NCBI GenBank assembly: GCA_025061865.1
Contig: JANXAA010000028.1
Coordinates: 1 to 12,731, forward strand
Source of the DNA: Acidobacteriota bacterium
GTDB lineage: Bacteria > Acidobacteriota > HRBIN11
Direction: 5' to 3'
Length of the DNA: 12,731 nucleotides
The stretch's first letter is position 1. Each line of letters starts with the position of its first letter. The notes under the pieces were generated by a model, which saw only the letters and a program-made list of their open reading frames with translations, did no database searches and was not told the origin of the DNA. Positions 5,904 to 12,491 of this stretch are shown in pieces. The position numbers and the translations under genes were made by a program.

Positions 5904-7906
5904 ACCCCGAATTTCTGGCCGAAGCCCAAGAGATCTTAGAAACCATCGGGAGCGTCCTTCGACAGTTCGAGCAATACGCCCGGGTCGGTCAGTTTAAGGC
6001 CGACCTCGTGAATCAGCTTTTTCGGAGCTACCACTCCTTGAAGGGCCTCTCGTCCATGCTGGGCTACACACGGCTGAGTGCCTATACCCACCGACTTGAG
6101 GACGTCCTCGACCGGGTCCGCCTGGGGAAGGTCCCCGTGTCGCCCCAGCTGGTCGACCTTTTGTTCGATTCTTTGGAAACACTTCAACGCTTACTCCAAG
6201 AGACGACCGAGACGACCGAGGGCATCGACCTGGACTCAGCCCTCGAGGCCGTCGACCGTTTCGTCGAAAGAGCTCAACGGCCCAGCCCATCGGCCGAGGC
6301 TGACCCCCTGGACCGTCTGGCCTTGGATGCGGCGACCCGTCAGTCGCTGACCGAGTACGAGGAGCATCGTCTCCGGGAAGCCGTCCGCCAGGGCCTGCAG
6401 ATCTACTCGATTTACCTTCGATTGCCCTTTGCCGACTTCGACCGGGTCCTCCGGGAGGCGAATACCGTCCTAAATCGTCACGGCGAGCTCATCAGTACGC
6501 TCCCGGAGGCGGGGACCGACCCGGACCAGATTGGTTTCCGTCTGCTATGGGCCTCGCAGGTATCCCCGGACGCCGTGGGGAGCCTGCTTCCGACCGCCCC
6601 GACCCGGCTGGACTTGCTGTACATCCCCGGGAGTTCACCCCTGGCCGAGCCAAGCCCTCCAGCCGCCGAGACCGAGGCCGAACCCTTGGAGACGGAAATC
6701 GAGCCGGCTCTCCTACGAGACCTGAGCCGTTCCGTCCGGGTCGACTTACAAGCCCTGGATGCGGTCCTGAACGTCGTGGGGGAGGTCACTGCCCTGCGGT
6801 CTCGCCAGGAGAGCCTGATCCGAGACCTCCAAGGCCGTTTTCCGGAAATGGCTGGCTCCCTGGTGGCCCTCTTGCAGCTCACGCAGGAGATGGCCACCCG
6901 TCTGGGGGAAGCCCAACGACATCTGCTGGAGCTCCGCCTGGTCCCCATCGGGACGGTCTACGGTCGCTTGGAGCGAATGGTCCGCCGGCTAGCCCGTCAG
7001 GCGGGTAAGCAAGTCCAAACGGTCTTCCTGGGTGGGGACACCCGCCTCGATAAGGTCCTCATCGAGCACATGATGGACCCCCTCGTGCACATCCTGCGGA
7101 ACGCCGTCGATCACGGCATCGAGGAGCCCGACGAACGGCGAGCCCAAGGGAAACCCGAGACGGGCACGGTCCGCATCGAGGCGTCCCAGGTCGGCCAACG
7201 GATCGCCCTGCGCATCGCCGACGACGGCCGGGGGATTCAGCTGGAAAAAATCCGCCAGCGGGCTATCCAGATCGGCCTTATTGACAAACAGGCCGAGGTC
7301 ACTGTCCAGGACGTCCTGCGGCTTATCTTCGAACCGGGGTTCTCCTTGGCTGAACGGGTAGACGAAGTCTCGGGTCGGGGCGTGGGCCTCGACATCGTCA
7401 AGCAGGCCATCGAGCGTCTGAATGGGACCGTGACGGTCTACACGGAGGTCGGTCGAGGGACGACCTTCGAGATCCTACTTCCCAGCACGCTGGCTATCGT
7501 CCCGGCCGTGATCGTCCGGGTCGGTCTGGAGCGATTTGCTGTCCCCCTGGCCTTGGTCCAGGAAATCCTCGAGGTCCGACCCGAGTATCTCCGACAGGTC
7601 GAGGGCCAAGAGCTCCTGCAGTATCGTGAGGAAGCCGTGCCGCTGATCCGGCTGGCCCGGGTCTTTCAATTAGTAGATACGCCGAACGGCCCGGGGTTCG
7701 CCATCGTCAGTCGGGCCGGCCGGCAGTGGTTTGCGCTATACGTCGACGCGGTCGAACGGATGCAGGAAATCGTCATTAAACGGATCTCGGCCCGCTTACA
7801 GGACCTTCGGGGTATCAGCGGAGCCGCCGAGATCGGCGAAGACCGGCCCATCTTGGTCCTAGACCCCATCAGCTTGACGGCGCGGGTCTTCCCGCGGCGA
7901 ACGTAG
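5885..7906 (+). CDS. cheA: Chemotaxis-type histidine kinase CheA
   Basis: A 673-residue kinase. Residues 1-130 are an HPt (P1) domain with the phosphorylatable H50 in FRSYHSLKG. Residues 155-248 form a domain of P2-like position, containing HRLREAVRQG (161-170) and HGELISTLP (199-207), which could bind the response regulator. The dimerisation helices (280-350) include LNVVGEVTALRSR. The ATPase domain has N-box HILRNAVDHGIEE (402-414), G1 DDGRGI (446-451), F-box GFSLAERV (485-492), and G2 GRGVGLDIV (497-505). A CheW-like P5 domain (about 535-670) follows. All catalytic boxes look intact, so it should autophosphorylate and pass phosphate to the regulator at 5457-5903. The GTG start is supported by the AGGAG at 5872-5876 and by the usual spacing to the HPt helix. 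There is no fused C-terminal receiver. The receptors and CheW it would bind are not in the window. Confidence 0.95.
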   Translation: MAARELNPEFLAEAQEILETIGSVLRQFEQYARVGQFKADLVNQLFRSYHSLKGLSSMLGYTRLSAYTHRLEDVLDRVRLGKVPVSPQLVDLLFDSLETLQRLLQETTETTEGIDLDSALEAVDRFVERAQRPSPSAEADPLDRLALDAATRQSLTEYEEHRLREAVRQGLQIYSIYLRLPFADFDRVLREANTVLNRHGELISTLPEAGTDPDQIGFRLLWASQVSPDAVGSLLPTAPTRLDLLYIPGSSPLAEPSPPAAETEAEPLETEIEPALLRDLSRSVRVDLQALDAVLNVVGEVTALRSRQESLIRDLQGRFPEMAGSLVALLQLTQEMATRLGEAQRHLLELRLVPIGTVYGRLERMVRRLARQAGKQVQTVFLGGDTRLDKVLIEHMMDPLVHILRNAVDHGIEEPDERRAQGKPETGTVRIEASQVGQRIALRIADDGRGIQLEKIRQRAIQIGLIDKQAEVTVQDVLRLIFEPGFSLAERVDEVSGRGVGLDIVKQAIERLNGTVTVYTEVGRGTTFEILLPSTLAIVPAVIVRVGLERFAVPLALVQEILEVRPEYLRQVEGQELLQYREEAVPLIRLARVFQLVDTPNGPGFAIVSRAGRQWFALYVDAVERMQEIVIKRISARLQDLRGISGAAEIGEDRPILVLDPISLTARVFPRRT

Positions 7907-7938
7907 GGGGTTAGGAATTCAGGACTGTCGCATCGCCC

Positions 7939-8742
7939 ATGTACGAGGCCTATTTCGGTCTGACGGACCTGCCGTTTCGGAACACGCCGGACCCCCGGTA
8001 CGTGTGCTGGTTCCCTCAGTATGAACAGGCTCTCGCCATGGTCCAGTATGCCCTCGAGGAACGGGAGATGGTCCTCCTGACGGGGTCCATCGGTGTCGGG
8101 AAGACGACCGTGATCCGGGCGGCCCTCCAGCAAGCCGAGGCGGCGCCTATCCGGGTCGTCGTCCTCGTCTATCCCCGGATGACGCCCTACCAACTGTTGA
8201 CCCAACTGGCCACAGCCCTGGACGTCCCGCCGGTCCGGTCCCGTCACGTCCTGATGAACCAGTTGGCCGACCGGCTGGTCGACCTCTGGCAAGACGGCCA
8301 GAGTGCGGCCCTTGTCTTGGACGAAGCTCATCTCCTGCCCGGCAAGGCTGTCTTTGACGAGATCCGCTTCTTGAGTAACCTCCAGTTGGACACGGCCAAC
8401 CTCTTGGGCATCGTCTTAGTCGGCCAGCCCGAACTCGAGGTGACCCTCCGCCGACAGGTCTATAGTGCCTTCCGCCAGCGTATCAGCATGCATCTCCGGT
8501 TGTGTCCCCTGCCGCCTGAGGCGGTGCCGACTTACATCCGCCACCGGTGGGAACAGGCCGGGGGCACCTGGCCGGGACCCTTCCGGCCGGATGCCTTAGA
8601 GGCGATCGCCGCCCTCTCGGAGGGCTATCCGCGCGTCGTCAACCATCTGGCTCACCTGGCCCTGATGGAGGCCTTCGCCCAGGACCGGGCCTCGATCGAC
8701 GCCGACTTGGTCCGTTCCGTCCGCTCGGCCCTTGTGATATAA
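7939..8742 (+). CDS. ExeA-like AAA+ ATPase
   Basis: A 267-residue AAA+ ATPase of the ExeA/GspA (AAA_22) type. The opening YFGLTDLPFRNTPDPRY (5-21) is the typical ExeA start; next come Walker A GSIGVGKTT (49-57), Walker B ALVLDEAH (124-131), sensor-1 region LVGQPEL (160-166) and FRQRI (178-182), near a likely arginine finger. ExeA proteins help place type II secretion or pilus machinery in the envelope, but those also carry a membrane segment and peptidoglycan-binding region; here the protein ends after the ATPase and lid domains, with no hydrophobic segment. TniB/TnsC-like transposition ATPases share this fold, but no transposase is nearby. The gap to cheA is 32 bases, so it is probably in the same operon. 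No strong ribosome binding site is seen before ATG 7939. A motor or regulatory subunit tied to the signalling output is possible. Confidence 0.87.
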   Translation: MYEAYFGLTDLPFRNTPDPRYVCWFPQYEQALAMVQYALEEREMVLLTGSIGVGKTTVIRAALQQAEAAPIRVVVLVYPRMTPYQLLTQLATALDVPPVRSRHVLMNQLADRLVDLWQDGQSAALVLDEAHLLPGKAVFDEIRFLSNLQLDTANLLGIVLVGQPELEVTLRRQVYSAFRQRISMHLRLCPLPPEAVPTYIRHRWEQAGGTWPGPFRPDALEAIAALSEGYPRVVNHLAHLALMEAFAQDRASIDADLVRSVRSALVI

Positions 8743-8743
8743 T
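8735..8743 (+). promoter_or_regulatory. Candidate extended -10 promoter
   Basis: TGATATAAT overlaps the stop codon of the ATPase gene: a perfect TATAAT at 8738-8743 preceded by TG in the extended -10 position. At 17-base spacing the -35 site (TTCCGT, 8715-8720) is poor, which extended -10 promoters tolerate. Transcription would start near 8750 and give a leader of about 265 bases ahead of the zinc-ribbon gene. It may also be a chance match at a TAA stop. Confidence 0.35.
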
Positions 8744-8906
8744 CCTGCTCGACCATGGACAGGGGATAGATATCAGGATGCAGGGTCTAAGACCTGCTCA
8801 CTAAGGCAGGGTCGTTAGGGTGCAGGATGGTTGGATATGGGGGGGATCAAGGGTCGGGGATCCGGTTTCGCCTGACCTCCTGACCCTGGACTGCCCCACC
8901 CCAAAA

Positions 8907-8940
8907 CCAAGCTAACGAAGCATTAGCGAGCGGGGCTTGG
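8907..8940 (+). repeat. Nested inverted repeat
   Basis: Outer arms CCAAGC (8907-8912) and GCTTGG (8935-8940) enclose inner arms GCTAA (8911-8915) and TTAGC (8923-8927). The two pairings share bases 8911-8912, so a switch between forms is possible. There is no T-run after it, so it is not a standard terminator. Confidence 0.4.
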
Positions 8941-8988
8941 ATCTTGTACCTCGTATCAGATATGAAAATCCGGAAGCCACGTGAGCGG

Positions 8989-9008
8989 GGGTCTGACGCA
9001 TTAGACCC
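8989..9008 (+). repeat. Hairpin just before the zinc-ribbon gene
   Basis: GGGTCT (8989-8994) and AGACCC (9003-9008) form a perfect six-base stem with an eight-base loop, ending seven bases before ATG 9016. It occupies the place where a ribosome binding site would be expected, and none is seen. It could affect initiation, or simply be coding sequence if translation starts at 8962. Confidence 0.4.
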
Positions 9009-9015
9009 ACAAACT

Positions 9016-9894
9016 ATGGAGTTTCCCGGTCGAATTGCTGTCACGTGTACGGGATGTAGTCGGCGCTTGCGGATTCCATGGAAACCTGAGCAAGCGGGGG
9101 TCCGCTTAGTATGCCCCGTGTGCCACCACGTTTTGGTCGTTCGACGACCCGAGGTCGAGCCTCGGGTCCGATTTCAGGAAGTCGTCTACTATATGCGCCC
9201 GAAGACGGCAACGGTGCGGACTTTTCTATGTTATATGGGGACGGCCGACCTTGGGATCGCCCAACGTCTGACGCCCCCCCTCGTTCAGGAGATGGGGGCC
9301 GACGTGGAAATCTTCACGGACGGCCTGTGGCTTTGGGAGGCTGTCCGCCGAAATCCCCCGGACTTGATCGTCGTCGAGGCTTGGCTACCCCGTCTGATGG
9401 GCTATGAAGTCATCGAACGGGTCCGCCGGGACGGGACCCTCCGAGATCTGCCGGTCATCTTGTTGGCCTCGGTGACCTATCCGGGCCGCTACCGCCGACC
9501 GCCGGTCCAACTTCACGGGGCCGACGAGTACATCGAGCCCGACGTCCCTATCCCCCACTTCCAAGAAGTCGTTCAGCGTCTCCTCCGACGTCCCCCAGCC
9601 AGCGAGTCCCAGACGACAGTCCGCGACGAGGAGGAGGCTCGACGCCTGGCCCGGCTCCTCTTGACCGACTTCGTCCTGTACCACATGGACCGGGTCCGGG
9701 CGGCTTTGGCATCCGGCGACCTCCGATCGGCCCTGGGTCGGGAGATCGCCGAGTTCCATGCCTATTACCGGCGTCGGGTCGATCCCCAGATATGGGAACG
9801 CCACGATTATTTTGAACAGCTCCTTGGAGAAATCGAGCAGGCCGGCCAGGTCCAGAATTTCTTGACAGACCCGTTGGGTCCGGGAGAATCCTGA
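9016..9894 (+). CDS. Zinc-ribbon, pseudo-receiver and shared-tail protein
   Basis: A 292-residue protein from ATG 9016. Residues 11-36 form a zinc ribbon with two CxxC pairs (CTGC 11-14 and CPVC 33-36). Residues 66-192 follow the response-regulator fold, but Glu121 (LIVVEAWLP) stands where the phospho-acceptor Asp belongs, the N-terminal acidic pair is absent, and the usual Lys is Glu174 (YIEPDVP). It is therefore probably locked or non-phosphorylated. A helical tail (206-275) beginning EEARRLARLL aligns without gaps to the tail of the GAF protein at 2-757. ATG 8962 and TTG 8944 are in-frame alternatives, but the extra residues look non-native in codon choice. A related arrangement (zinc ribbon, receiver, helical tail) is known, as far as I recall, from Geobacter-type genomes. 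The likely role is a protein-interaction adaptor in the chemosensory set; zinc binding and the partner are unproven. Confidence 0.82.
   Translation: MEFPGRIAVTCTGCSRRLRIPWKPEQAGVRLVCPVCHHVLVVRRPEVEPRVRFQEVVYYMRPKTATVRTFLCYMGTADLGIAQRLTPPLVQEMGADVEIFTDGLWLWEAVRRNPPDLIVVEAWLPRLMGYEVIERVRRDGTLRDLPVILLASVTYPGRYRRPPVQLHGADEYIEPDVPIPHFQEVVQRLLRRPPASESQTTVRDEEEARRLARLLLTDFVLYHMDRVRAALASGDLRSALGREIAEFHAYYRRRVDPQIWERHDYFEQLLGEIEQAGQVQNFLTDPLGPGES
9862..9889 (+). promoter_or_regulatory. Candidate promoter ahead of the HEAT gene
   Basis: A perfect TTGACA (9862-9867) is followed, after 16 bases, by GAGAAT (9884-9889; four of six consensus matches). It lies within the end of the zinc-ribbon gene. It would give the HEAT gene an untranslated leader of about 275 bases. 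The evidence is sequence match only. Confidence 0.25.
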
Positions 9895-9935
9895 TGGATC
9901 TGGTTTTTCCGAGCCTTTGAGGAGATAAGCGCTGG

Positions 9936-9955
9936 GCAGACGGACGGATAGGTGG
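9936..9955 (-). repeat. YYRY tetranucleotide-phased repeat, block B (inverted)
   Basis: Five perfect units, read on the + strand as RYRR, run from GCAG at 9936 to GTGG at 9952-9955. On the minus strand they read as YYRY, like the other blocks. The core GGATAGGTGG faces the inverted counterpart CGCCTATCTGTCC of block C about 110 bases on, so the two could pair imperfectly. Confidence 0.55.
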
Positions 9956-9959
9956 ACTT

Positions 9960-9971
9960 AGGTCGTGACCT
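9960..9971 (+). repeat. Short palindrome in the 9895-10172 gap
   Basis: AGGTC and GACCT are separated by GT. This is the size of a half-turn operator site, but no regulator in the window is a DNA-binding protein. The 278-bp gap around it holds blocks B and C, the palindrome CCCGCGGG near 10001-10008, and no gene. Confidence 0.25.
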
Positions 9972-10050
9972 TTGAGCAGGCGCCTCGAAGACCTTCCAGT
10001 CCCGCGGGCTAAAGCGAGGTCGATAAACGCCGGATGGGTTGGACGCGTAC

Positions 10051-10066
10051 CCGCTCGCCTATCTGT
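10051..10066 (+). repeat. YYRY tetranucleotide-phased repeat, block C
   Basis: Four perfect units, from CCGC at 10051 to CTGT at 10063-10066. The word GCCTATCTGTCC is nearly identical to GCCTATCTGCCC in block D at 12419-12430, the closest match between any two blocks. Confidence 0.5.
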
Positions 10067-10112
10067 CCAAGGCAGTCGCTTGAAACGTTGTTGCCCCCCG
10101 GACATTCATTGA

Positions 10113-10137
10113 GAAAGTTCGACCTAACGCTACTTTC
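10113..10137 (+). repeat. Inverted repeat upstream of the HEAT gene
   Basis: GAAAGT (10113-10118) and ACTTTC (10132-10137) form a six-base stem around 13 bases, 35 bases before the start codon. It could be an operator or leader hairpin. There is no T-run, so a terminator is unlikely. Confidence 0.3.
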
Positions 10138-10158
10138 ATAGGCCGAAGGACCCTGTTG

Positions 10159-10163
10159 AAGGA
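10159..10163 (+). promoter_or_regulatory. Ribosome binding site of the HEAT gene
   Basis: AAGGA lies nine bases before ATG 10173 and supports that start over the in-frame ATG at 10194. Confidence 0.5.
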
Positions 10164-10172
10164 CGTCGAAGT

Positions 10173-12371
10173 ATGAAACCCGAATGGGAACGTATGGAAT
10201 GGTGGGAGTCCCAAGGCCCCTCGACGGCGTGGCCTGACTCGGTCTGGCTCGTCCTCTATGAGGCCCTGGACTCAGAGGACTGGCACTTTCGAAGCCAGCT
10301 GGCCGCCTGGCTGACCCGTCTGTACCATCCGCGTCTGACCCAAATCCTCGTCGATGCCCTGCAGGACGACGAGCACGCTAACCGGCGGAATACGGCCCTT
10401 CAAATCTTGACAGTCCAGAGCCGCTATATCCCGGATGCTCTCCGACATCTGATGGAATCGCCTCACCCGGACGTCCGCCTCTTCGCCGTCCAACTGGCTC
10501 GGACGGCCCGGAACCCCGACCTCGGGCCGGACCTCCAAAAGCGCTTGAACGACCCGAACCCCAACGTCGTCACGACGGCCGTCGAGTCGATCGGCCGCCT
10601 GGGCCTCGCCTCGGCTGTCCCGGCCCTTCGAGGCCTTTTGGACTCGGAGGACCCTTGGGTCCGCTACCAGACTGTCCAGGCCTTGGGTGAGATCGGCCAC
10701 CCCGACGTCTTGGACTTGTGGCCCTCTTTTCTTCAAGACCCCCTGCTACACCTGCCGGCCCTCCAGACGCTGGGGTACTTCTTTGACGCTCGGGCCGTAG
10801 CTCTCGCCGTCGAGGCCCTCCGAAGGCCCGACCTGGCCGCCAACGTCCTCCAGGGAACCCTCCGGTGGTTCCATGTCCCCTGGAAGGACGAATGGCTCGG
10901 CCGGTATGTTCGGCAGTTCCACGAATGGCTGGCTCGAGCGGCGCCTCCGGCCGATGTCCTGGACGCCCTGCCCTGGCGAGATTGGCTCGCCCACAGCTCC
11001 AAAGAGGTCGCCCGAAGCGCCGAGTTCTGGGCCGCCGTCCTCCAGCGGCCTGAATTCTGGGAAACCCTCCCGGAGCGACTCGACGACCCCTTCGAGTCGG
11101 AGCGGGTCTCGACGGTCCTGCCGTGGCTCCCGCCTTTGACCCCGACCCGATGGCGCTCGATATGGGACCGCCTCGAAAGCCCGGAAGCCCTCCACGCTTG
11201 GCTTTACTGGCAGGCGCCCCTCTTCGAGGACGCCGCCGTACGAGCCGCCGTATTGGATCGATGGGACCGGTTGGCGCCAGAGACCCGGACATTCGTCCTG
11301 CAGGCTGTTCTCCGGCAGGCCCCCGGTCCCGAAGTCCAGGTCTGGCTTGAATTCGCTTGGTCCCTGGAATCGCCAGATCTTCAGGACATCATCTGGACCT
11401 GGTTGGCCCAACAGTCAGCTGACCCCGACCGGGTCGCCGAGCTCCTCCGATGGACAGCCCCTTGGACCGAAGACCCCCAGACGTGGCGTCGGGCGGCTGC
11501 TGTGGACGTCCGGTCGGCCTTGGACCCTGAAGAGTTCCGCCAGCGAGCCGTCGCCTGGATGCAAGACCCGGCGCCCTGGGTCCGCCTTCGGGTCATAGAA
11601 CATGCGACACGGGCTGACTGGTCCCACCTTTCCCGGGACGTGAGCGACCGCCTCCTGCGGATGGCCTTGACGGACGAACATACGGCTGTCCGGGAGCGGG
11701 CTATCTTGGCTTATCCGGACGAGGCGCCCGACCTCATCGACGTCCTCCGGGCGACGCTAGCCGGGTCAGACCTCTGGGGACAGGCCGCCTCCGTCCGACG
11801 GCTCGCCGGGTCGGGTCATCCGGGGGCCTTTCCGGTCTTAGAAGCCCATTATGCCCAAGCCGAGTTCCCTCTGCGACTGGAGATTCTGCGTCACGCCGGT
11901 CAGCTCGACATCGCCGAGGTCCTGACATTCTATCATCAGGAATACGATCATCGGGACTTAATCCACCGGCGCATGATCCTGGAAGGCCTGGCCGCCATGC
12001 GGCGCCATGCGGAGGCCGCTTTCGAGTTCGTCCGCCAGCGGTTCGACCCCCACATGGAAGCCAGCTTGAAAGTCCGGAGCCTGATGACGATGGCCCTCTT
12101 AGCCCCGCAGCGGTTCCATACCTGGTTGACGGAGACAGCCCCACCTATCGAGCAATGGCTGGCTCCGCCCGAGTGGATGACTGTCTTAGCCCATTTGGAC
12201 CTACCCGACGTCCCCGAATGGGCCCGACCGTGGCTGTACACCGAAGAGACCTGGCCCCAGTGGATCGAAATCTGTCAGACCCGACCGGCCTGGCGAGTGA
12301 CCCTGGATCGGTACGGCCCCAACCGGCTTCGGCAGTGGGCCGCCTTTTTCATCGGGCCCTTTGGCTCGTGA
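10173..12371 (+). CDS. HEAT-repeat protein
   Basis: A 732-residue, tryptophan-rich, all-helical protein. Residues 35-215 contain clear HEAT repeats, each with the DxxxxVR or PxVR type turn: SPHPDVRLFAVQLAR (96-110), NDPNPNVVTTAVESIGRLG (126-144) and DSEDPWVRYQTVQALGEIG (157-175). The pattern fades in the middle and returns in weaker form beyond residue 440 (DPAPWVRLRVIEHA and DEHTAVRERAILAY). There is no signal peptide or membrane segment, so it should be a cytoplasmic scaffold. It lies directly before cheR and after a zinc-ribbon pseudo-receiver; HEAT proteins occur beside che genes in several non-flagellar chemosensory clusters, which suggests a docking platform for signalling partners. No catalytic motif is seen. 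Function is otherwise unknown, and homology of the poorly conserved middle (about 230-440) to any named family was not recognised. Confidence 0.85.
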   Translation: MKPEWERMEWWESQGPSTAWPDSVWLVLYEALDSEDWHFRSQLAAWLTRLYHPRLTQILVDALQDDEHANRRNTALQILTVQSRYIPDALRHLMESPHPDVRLFAVQLARTARNPDLGPDLQKRLNDPNPNVVTTAVESIGRLGLASAVPALRGLLDSEDPWVRYQTVQALGEIGHPDVLDLWPSFLQDPLLHLPALQTLGYFFDARAVALAVEALRRPDLAANVLQGTLRWFHVPWKDEWLGRYVRQFHEWLARAAPPADVLDALPWRDWLAHSSKEVARSAEFWAAVLQRPEFWETLPERLDDPFESERVSTVLPWLPPLTPTRWRSIWDRLESPEALHAWLYWQAPLFEDAAVRAAVLDRWDRLAPETRTFVLQAVLRQAPGPEVQVWLEFAWSLESPDLQDIIWTWLAQQSADPDRVAELLRWTAPWTEDPQTWRRAAAVDVRSALDPEEFRQRAVAWMQDPAPWVRLRVIEHATRADWSHLSRDVSDRLLRMALTDEHTAVRERAILAYPDEAPDLIDVLRATLAGSDLWGQAASVRRLAGSGHPGAFPVLEAHYAQAEFPLRLEILRHAGQLDIAEVLTFYHQEYDHRDLIHRRMILEGLAAMRRHAEAAFEFVRQRFDPHMEASLKVRSLMTMALLAPQRFHTWLTETAPPIEQWLAPPEWMTVLAHLDLPDVPEWARPWLYTEETWPQWIEICQTRPAWRVTLDRYGPNRLRQWAAFFIGPFGS

Positions 12372-12408
12372 GCATGCAAATGGGATCAGCCGTGCCCAAT
12401 CCCAGCAT

Positions 12409-12436
12409 CTGCCTGTCTGCCTATCTGCCCACTTGC
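12409..12436 (+). repeat. YYRY tetranucleotide-phased repeat, block D
   Basis: Seven perfect consecutive units, from CTGC at 12409 to TTGC at 12433-12436, form the longest block of the family. It fills the middle of the 120-bp gap between the HEAT gene and cheR. No terminator or clear promoter is seen in the rest of that gap. Confidence 0.6.
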
Positions 12437-12491
12437 CCAGGATTCAGAGCCCGTCGCTGCCACGCGTTGCCTGTCACTCCGGATTAAATCT

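Larger units (their letters stand above)
8744..9015 (+). other. 272-bp gap with several inverted repeats
   Basis: No credible gene is seen here. It contains GGTCTAAGACC (8784-8794), arms GACCTGC (8791-8797) and GCAGGGTC (8806-8813) that pair with one bulge, a run of seven G, and two hairpins close to the next gene, listed separately. These fit a structured leader or small RNA if the candidate promoter at 8735-8743 is real. The frame of the next gene is open back to 8944, but the codons before 9016 (TCT, GCA, TTA, CCA, CAA, ACT) are ones this genome otherwise avoids. Confidence 0.4.

Noticed and set aside
7939..8742. Transposition ATPase (TniB/TnsC-like) as part of a mobile element
   Set aside because: No transposase, terminal repeats or change in codon use nearby; the N-terminal motif is of ExeA type.
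8944..9015. Earlier starts (TTG 8944, ATG 8962) for the zinc-ribbon gene
   Set aside because: The extra codons are atypical for this genome and contain the hairpin at 8989-9008; the zinc ribbon begins about ten residues after ATG 9016. Not fully excluded.
9868..9908. Terminator after the zinc-ribbon gene (GACCC-GTT-GGGTC stem, later TTTTT)
   Set aside because: The stem has only five pairs and lies inside the coding sequence, about 23 bases before the T-run, so it is not a standard intrinsic terminator.
9895..10172. tRNA or known small RNA in the largest gene-free gap
   Set aside because: A GTTCGA-like word occurs near 10117, but no acceptor stem, anticodon arm or CCA could be fitted around it.
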